This document shows, piece after piece, positions 58,901 through 64,000 of a stretch of 64,000 nt of DNA. Where the stretch lies: the NCBI RefSeq assembly GCF_024323335.1, contig NC_066580.1, positions 138,689,170 through 138,753,169 on the forward strand, read 5' to 3'. The DNA comes from Lathyrus oleraceus (lineage: Eukaryota; Streptophyta; Magnoliopsida; Fabales; Fabaceae). The translations under genes and the position numbers were made by a program. Numbering within the stretch: the stretch's first letter is position 1; every line of letters starts with the position of its first letter. The notes under the pieces are model-generated. The model was given only the letters and a program-made list of their open reading frames with translations, did no database searches and was not told where the DNA came from.

Positions 58901-60299
58901 ATCCGATGTGCTTTTGGTCGATAAGTTGACTTTAGTGAATCAAGGTCAAGGTGGTGAATTCAGAGTTGATGAGAATGGTGTTTTGAAATTTGGTAATCGG
59001 GTGTGTATTCCGGATGTTACCGAACTTAAGAAGAGGATTCTGGAGGAAGGACATCGTAGTGGTCTGAGTATTCATCCTGGAGCTACGAAGATGTATCATG
59101 ATTTGAAGAAGTTATTTTGGTGGCCGGGAATGAAAAGAGAAATTGCGAGTTTTGTTTATTCTTGTTTGACTTGTCAGAAGTCAAAGATTGAGCATCAGAA
59201 GCCGTCTAGGCTAATGCAACCGTTGGCTATTCCAGAGTGGAAGTGGGATAGTATCAGTATGGATTTTGTTTCTGGTTTACCGAGGACAAGTAAGAATTTT
59301 GAAGCTATTTGGGTGATTGTGGATAGATTGACGAAGTCGGCTCATTTCATTCCAATCAGAATGGATTACCCGTTAGAGAGATTAGCTGAGTTGTATATTG
59401 AGAAAATTGTAAGTTTGCATGGTATTCCGTCGAGTATTGTTTCAGACAGAGATCCTAGATTTACATCGAAGTTCTGGGAAGGTTTGCAGAGGGCTTTGGG
59501 AACTAAGCTGAGATTGAGTTCTGCATATCATCCGCAGACTGATGGTCAGACTGAGAGGACGATTCAGTCACTGGAGGATCTTTTGAGGGCTTGTGTTTTG
59601 GAAAAGGGAGGTACTTGGGATTGTTATTTACCTTTGATTGAGTTTACCTACAACAATAGTTTTCATTCGAGCATTGGTATGGCACCGTTTGAAGCTTTGT
59701 ATGGTAGGAGATGTCGGACACCTTTATGTTGGTATGAGTCCGGTGAGAGTGTTGTGGTTGGACCGGAGATTGTTCAACAAACTACGGAAAAGATTAAGAT
59801 GATTCAGGAGAAGATGAGGATTGCTCAGAGTCGTCAGAAGAGTTATCACGACAAGAGGAGGAAGTCACTTGAGTTTCAAGAGGGAGACCATGTGTTTCTT
59901 CGTGTTACTCCGATAACTGGGGTTGGTCGAGCTTTGAAGTCGAAGAAGTTGACACCTCGATTTATTGGTCCCTATCAGATTTTGGAGAGGATAGGGGAGG
60001 TAGCCTATCGTATCGCTTTACCGCCATCACTTGCGAATTTGCATGAGGTTTTTCACGTGTCTCAGTTGAGGAGGTACATTCATGATCCGTCGCATGTAGT
60101 CCAAGTAGATGATGTACAGGTGAGAGATAACCTGACTGTTGAAACATCGCCTATGAGGATCGAGGATCGAGAGTTGAAGCAGTTGCGGGGTAAAGAGATT
60201 GCCTTGGTGAAGGTAGCTTGGGGAGGACCAGCAGGTGGCAATGTGACTTGGGAACTGGAGAGTAAGATGAAGGAGTCTTACCCAGAGTTGTTCGCTTGA
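55929..60299 (+). CDS. gag-pol: Tekay-like gag-pol polyprotein, copy 2
   Basis: An intact 1456-residue ORF, the same length as copy 1 and differing by a few dozen residues, mostly conservative. Same domain order: gag, three CCHC knuckles ([42 protein letters not shown]), protease D357, RT FIDD near 682, RNase H near 828, integrase HHCC and DDE, and a C-terminal chromodomain ending [13 protein letters not shown]. All catalytic motifs are present. With complete LTRs, primer site and polypurine tract, nothing visible prevents it from being autonomous. The start ATG lies 125 bp after the 5' LTR. Confidence 0.96.
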   Translation: MAGRGRDDAAIAEALGMLAGVLGGNPNVVGMGAARQLSEFQKNNPPMFKGAYDPDGAQKWLKEIERIFRVTECADNQKVKFGTHMLSEEADDWWVATRTELESAGNAEITWAVFRERFLRKYFPEDVRGKKEIEFLELKQGNRSVTEYAAKFTELSKYYTPYNEAAGEFSKCVKFENGLCPEIKQAIGYQRIRVFSDLVDCCRIFEQDSKARAESYQQRVDRKGKNQNDRGKPYAAGKGSQRQSGIKRPSGGDSSAPAKCYRCGQAGHRFHECTSVEKKCFKCGKGGHLAAECRLKTLTCFNCGEVGHISPQCPKPKKENQSGGKVFALSGSETSADDRLIRGTCYINGFPLVAIIDTGATHSFISLDCAVKLKLEISEMHGSMVIDTPAKGSVTTTSVCLSCPLSIFGRDFGIDLVCLPLVQIDVILGINWLVFNRVSINCFDKTVIFPEVEEGKDLFLSARQVNEEVADGAELFMLLATLEAKDKLVIGDLTVVCDFPDVFPEEVNELPPEREVEFSIDLVPGTRPISMAPYRMSAVELTELKSQLEDLLDKKFIRPSVSPWGAPVLLVKKKEGTMRLCVDYRQLNKVTIKNRYPLPRIDDLMDQLVGASVFSKIDLRSGYHQIRVKAEDIQKTAFRTRYGHYEYSVMPFGVTNAPGVFMEYMNRIFHPYLDKFVVVFIDDILVYSKSEEEHAEHLRVVLEVLREKKLFAKLSKCEFWLEEVSFLGHVISRGGVAVDPSKIEAVSKWEAPKSVAEIRSFLGLAGYYRKFIEGFSKLALPLTMLTRKGQAFVWDSKCEEGFQELKRRLTTAPILILPSSSESFEVYCDASLLGLGGVLMQNKQVIAYASRQLRVHERNYPTHDLELAAVVFVLKLWRHYLYGSRFEVFSDHKSLKYLFDQKELNMRQRRWLEFLKDYDFGLNYHPGKANVVADALSRKSLHMSMLMVKELDLIEQFRDLSLVCKSTHNSVKLGMLKLTSNILDEIREGQKSDVLLVDKLTLVNQGQGGEFRVDENGVLKFGNRVCIPDVTELKKRILEEGHRSGLSIHPGATKMYHDLKKLFWWPGMKREIASFVYSCLTCQKSKIEHQKPSRLMQPLAIPEWKWDSISMDFVSGLPRTSKNFEAIWVIVDRLTKSAHFIPIRMDYPLERLAELYIEKIVSLHGIPSSIVSDRDPRFTSKFWEGLQRALGTKLRLSSAYHPQTDGQTERTIQSLEDLLRACVLEKGGTWDCYLPLIEFTYNNSFHSSIGMAPFEALYGRRCRTPLCWYESGESVVVGPEIVQQTTEKIKMIQEKMRIAQSRQKSYHDKRRKSLEFQEGDHVFLRVTPITGVGRALKSKKLTPRFIGPYQILERIGEVAYRIALPPSLANLHEVFHVSQLRRYIHDPSHVVQVDDVQVRDNLTVETSPMRIEDRELKQLRGKEIALVKVAWGGPAGGNVTWELESKMKESYPELFA

Positions 60300-60328
60300 G
60301 GTATGTTTTCGAGGACGAAAACTCTTTT

Positions 60329-60341
60329 AGTGGAGGAGAGT
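60329..60341 (+). promoter_or_regulatory. Polypurine tract, Tekay copy 2
   Basis: AGTGGAGGAGAGT directly before the 3' LTR. Confidence 0.8.
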
Positions 60342-62358
60342 TGTAACACCCCGATAATAATATGGTAATTATTTAAATTAAGTTAATAATATATTTATTA
60401 ATTTAATTAGATAATTGGATTATTATTATTATTATTGGAATAATAATTATTTGAAAATATATATAAGCTGGAATAAGTAAAAAGAGTTCATTTTGGGAAA
60501 TAAGGTTTTCACGTGAAACTCAGAGAAGCGGCTGAAAGAGGCAGAGCAAGAGGAAGAGCAAGGGCAAAGGTTGGAGAACGGAAAAGCTTGAAAGCTCAAA
60601 GTTGCCGGATTAACTCAGGTAAGGGGGGTTTATCGTCGTTTAATGGGTATTATGGGTTAGCATGTAATGGGTAGTGATAAGCCGTTGAGTTGACCCTAAT
60701 TGGAATTTGTCGAATGCTGAATAATTGTGTTGGATAAGTTGTTTTGAAACTGAAATTGAATCCGTAATTGTGTGAGTCGTGTTTTCCCGAACGTATAGCT
60801 TTTTACGGAATTGGAATCGGAGGTCCGGAAGTCCTCTAACGGCGGAAAATGCGGAGAATTCTGCATTCTGCTTTGTGTTAGCGCAGGAACTGCTGTTTTG
60901 TCTGCGTTAACCGGTTAACCCAGGGTGTTAACCGGTTAACACTGTTAGGAATTGTGAAGTATTGCTGTTTTGCTTGCGTTAACCGGTTAACCCAGGGCGT
61001 TAACCGGTTAACACTGTTGTGATTTGTGAAAATTGTTGTTCTGTCTGCGTTAACCGGTTAACCCAGGGCGTTAACCGGTTAACACTGTTGAGTTTTGCCA
61101 GAAAGCGTGTTCTGTGTTGCGTTAACCGGTTAACCCAGGGCGTTAACCGGTTAACACTGTTGGAAATTGGAAAAATTGATATTTTAATGTTGTGAACATA
61201 ATTGGTGATTGGCCTATATCGGTGTGTGATATAGTAGGGATTATTTCCCGTTGTTTTGAGTAGGATAGGTGTTAGTAGAGTGTGCTAATACTGTGACTGA
61301 ATTATTTGGCATGACATAATATGATTATGTGATAAATATGCTGATGATGTGTGAAAATATGCATAATGTTGTGAATGTATATATTATGTATGTAATTGTG
61401 GATGGACTGTTTTATGGCTTAGAGTGTGAGCATATGTCCATTGTGGATTGTTGTTGATGTTGCATGCTAGGTGATTTGGCATAGCATAATGTGGCCTTTA
61501 TGGTGGTAGCTAATTCCCATGGTGAGGAATTAGTGATGTTAGTCATTTTGGACTGTTGTTGATGTTTGCATGCTAGGTGATTAGCGTGCATAGCATGGCC
61601 CTTAGGGTGGTAGCTAATTCCCATGGTGAGGAATTAGTGATGTGAGTCACTAGGTCTCAAATGAGTGGGACTAGTGAGCTTGGTAGCCGTACCTGGATTT
61701 GGTCGGTGAAGTTGAACTATATGTTCACGAATAGTCGGTACCGCATGCATGGAGTCTCATTGCATAATGTATGTATGGCGTATAATATGAATGGATGTAT
61801 TCCAATATTATACGTGTGTTTTGTGTTGGTGTTGAGTATGAATTGAGATTATAAGTGTGCTTTATGTTGGTGTTGAGTATGATGTTTGAGTTGATGTGCC
61901 GTTACTGAATGTGTGTTGTGATTAGGGTGATGAAATGTGTTAAATTACTTAACATTGCATGATATTTTATAATGCTTATTATATCGATTGAGGAACTCAC
62001 CCTTACAACTATTTTTCAGGTAACGAGCAGTGATTGAGTAGGAGCTAGTGCTTGGAGTCTAGTGTAGTTCCTTAGTGGGTCATGCTCTGGTAGATGTAAC
62101 ATCGGGATGGGATGTTTTAATTGTTTTATTGTTGGTTGTTGAACCAGTTTACATGTAATGTGTTACATGTTTTGCATGATTGATTTGATTTCTATCCGCT
62201 GCGAATTATGCAATGTTTATTTTGATTAAATAAAGAGCATGACAGTTATTTTGGTGAATGGTGTGAAGTGATTGTGTGACACCCTTAATTGCATATCTAC
62301 TCTGATATATATTTGTTGTTTTAATTAAATATTTGGGGTATTTTAGAAGGGTGTTACA
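60342..62358 (+). repeat. Tekay copy 2, 3' LTR
   Basis: 2017 bp, near-identical to 53788-55803, with the palindrome array at about 60904-61162. Confidence 0.95.
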
Positions 62359-63628
62359 ATTCAAACCTTTGGTGCAGATCTCTAATAATGATCAAGACCT
62401 TTGATACAGATCCACGGGGCGATCACGAATGTTGAACGATGACAACGTCTCTACTCAGTCCACACGAACGGATTCCTTCAATCGCAGTGCTAGCTGTTAT
62501 GAATGAAGGCTTTGAGTGAGAGAAAGAGGGAAACAAAATTCCAAGTCTCTACTTGAATTTCTGTCTGAGTGGATTGGAGTGACAATGCTTCTACCCAAGG
62601 GGTTCTATTTATAGAACCACTTGTGTGGGTTTCAAGCTAAAAAAGCCCACTTAAGTGTATTTTGGCCCATATCTTATAATATGCCCAAAATCACTTAAGT
62701 ATTTGGTACCTTACCATATTTCGTCTCCCACTTAAGTGCACCGTACCTTACGGTGTTCCTTAGTTACTCTATCTCTCATCAATCCGTCTTTTGTGTGTGA
62801 CCCTATAGGTTTTCGCGGCGTTGGCAATTATATTAAATCACGCATTTAACATAATAAACAGTGAGCGGTATCTAGCAACACATCACTGCTACCCAAGTCA
62901 CAAAAATGACATGTGATCTGACAAAACCTCCTGTGATAATAATTATGTGTATAATTACCCCTTTGCCCTTATGTCTATATTGAACACAAGGTATAGACCG
63001 TGTTACCCTTGTCCAGTTCAATATTGGGCCCATAGACATTTATCCTATTACGCAGGATTGGCAAATTCCATCTAGGACACTCATGTCCCTCAGCATGCTT
63101 CGTGGAGTACCCATAAACTGTCTTTATGGTTATCCAATTACGGACAACGTTGGATCAGCAATAAATCACTCGACTCTACATCTAGGATCCATAGTGGTTT
63201 CAGGTCGAAGAGTGGTATACACTATTATCACCGTGAGAATAACTTATGACACTTTGCATAACTTTCTATATAGTATTCTCATAGCGGGTCAATCCGGTAT
63301 AAATATTACTCCTAATATTCATACCTATGTTTAAGACTTGATAACTCTTTATCCATGATCCATGAGATGTGATCATCAGTCTACAAACATAATAGTCTTA
63401 ATGCTTTAATGTTATCCTACTTCACATTAAAGCTCGACTACGGATACTTTAAGAACAGTGCCCTTATGTTTAATGTGTTCTCATGATTAAGTCACACCTA
63501 ATACATTAAACGGACTATCTATTCTAGGGACTTTATTAATCAACCATAATAAAGAAAATGCCTTTTATTATTAATAAATAATTCGATACAAGTACCAAAA
63601 GTATTGGCCTCTAGGGCTTACACCAACA
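62359..63628 (-). repeat. Copia 5' LTR, right segment (with ATTCA duplication)
   Basis: Positions 62359-62363 are the ATTCA duplication; 62364-63628 match 47206-48470. It has a TATA motif on the minus strand at 62606-62613. This LTR serves both as the 5' LTR of the copia at 48471-53676 and as the 3' LTR of the body that begins at 63629. Confidence 0.92.
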
Positions 63629-64000
63629 ATCTCCCACTAGCACTAGAGCCAATCAGACATACCCCGTATGCCCATTGATCTAGTATGGCCATCATGCTTC
63701 TGCTGCGCAAGAGGCTTTGTCAGTGGGTCAGCTATATTATCAAGTGTAGGTACTTTACATATTTTCACATCTCCTCTATCTATTATCTCTCGAATGAGAT
63801 GATAACGCCTAAGTATGTGTTTGGATCGTTGGTGAGATCTAGGCTCCTTAGCTTGTGCGATAGCACCATTATTATCACAATAGAGACCAATGGGATCCAC
63901 AACGCTAGGGACTATGCCAAGTTCACTAATGAACTTCCTGATCCAAATAACTTGCTTTGCTGCACTTGAGGCAGCAATATACTCGGCCTCGGTTGTAGAA
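63629..64000 (-). pseudogene. Second copia body, RNase H 3' end (partial)
   Basis: The polypurine tract and the end of RNase H repeat 48471-48840 with a few substitutions. The frame is open from the window edge to the stop at 63643, with the acidic TTEAEYIAASSAA-like part at the edge, CDNNGAIAQAKEPRSHQRSK and the tail DPLTKPLAQQKHDGHTRSMG. The rest lies beyond the window. It is called a pseudogene only by analogy with the broken neighbour; the visible part is intact. Confidence 0.85.

Larger units (their letters stand above)
53788..62358 (+). mobile_element. Complete Tekay-like chromoviral element, copy 2
   Basis: An 8571 bp plus-strand element with LTRs at 53788-55803 (2016 bp) and 60342-62358 (2017 bp), a perfect ATTCA duplication (53783-53787 and 62359-62363), an initiator tRNA-Met primer site, a polypurine tract and an intact ORF. 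I count about six or seven LTR differences. It is inserted in a copia LTR. Its coding region is almost the same as copy 1, but its LTRs carry a different palindrome module. Confidence 0.95.
47095..63628 (-). mobile_element. Degenerate Ty1/copia element with a second LTR split by Tekay copy 2
   Basis: Minus orientation. The 3' LTR is 47095-48470 (1376 bp). The 5' LTR is 53677-53787 plus 62364-63628 (111 + 1265 = 1376 bp), interrupted by Tekay copy 2. The initiator tRNA-Met primer site (53663-53675) and the polypurine tract AGTGGGAGA (about 48471-48480) are in place. Coding order is gag, protease, integrase, RT, RNase H, as in copia. Gag carries a large deletion, and there are several stops and a frameshift, so it is not autonomous. 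A further copia body starts immediately right of the second LTR. The lineage within copia was not assigned. Confidence 0.88.

Overview
The window is nuclear DNA from a flowering plant, most likely a large-genome legume such as a member of the pea/vetch tribe. The evidence is a complete Ogre-type Ty3/gypsy element with its typical extra ORF, tRNA-Arg primer site and short intron, several Tekay-like chromoviral elements with ~2 kb LTRs, a Mutator-like element (MULE) with a plant mobile domain gene, and AT-rich spacer DNA. I see no ordinary single-copy host gene, no tRNA or rRNA gene, and nothing bacterial or viral. Almost all of the sequence is nested transposable elements.

Layout from left to right. 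1-2608: an old minus-strand gypsy element with protease, gag, primer site and one 642 bp LTR; its pol runs off the left edge. 2961-4090 plus 19813-19900: an old copia gag-protease remnant, split by the next element. 4091-19812: a 15.7 kb Ogre-like element on the minus strand with near-identical 2158 bp LTRs and intact ORF1, gag-protease and RT-RNaseH-integrase ORFs. A 233 bp intron separates gag-pro from pol. 19971-20814: an almost pure GAA/polypurine tract. 20815-25591: AT-rich DNA without recognisable genes. 25592-41068: a MULE with ~280-300 bp terminal inverted repeats and a 10 bp target duplication. It carries a spliced plant-mobile-domain gene, a MURA-type transposase with one stop codon, and a small unknown ORF. 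A complete Tekay-like element (28720-37325, minus) sits between its two main genes. 42035-47094: the LTR and leader of another Tat/Ogre-like element (plus), cut by a solo Tekay-type LTR (43526-45559). 47095-64000: a degenerate copia element (minus) in an LTR-body-LTR-body arrangement. Its second LTR is split by a second complete Tekay-like element (53788-62358, plus).

Insertion order can be read from the nesting. The old gypsy and copia remnants came first, then the Ogre; the MULE preceded its Tekay guest; the Tat-like LTR preceded the solo LTR and the copia; the copia preceded the second Tekay. Both complete Tekay copies have perfect 5 bp target duplications, few LTR differences and intact 1456-codon ORFs, so that family was active recently. 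The Ogre also looks very young.

The most unusual signal is not a gene. Several unrelated elements carry arrays of short, CpG-containing palindromes in otherwise AT-rich regulatory DNA. One array (~72 bp period, two GTTAACCGGTTAAC palindromes per unit) occurs both in the copia leader and in the LTRs of the plus-strand Tekay copy. The other Tekay copy and the solo LTR have a different palindrome (ACGCGT core) at the same LTR position. The Ogre LTR and the MULE terminal repeats have their own versions. This looks like a shared or exchangeable regulatory module.
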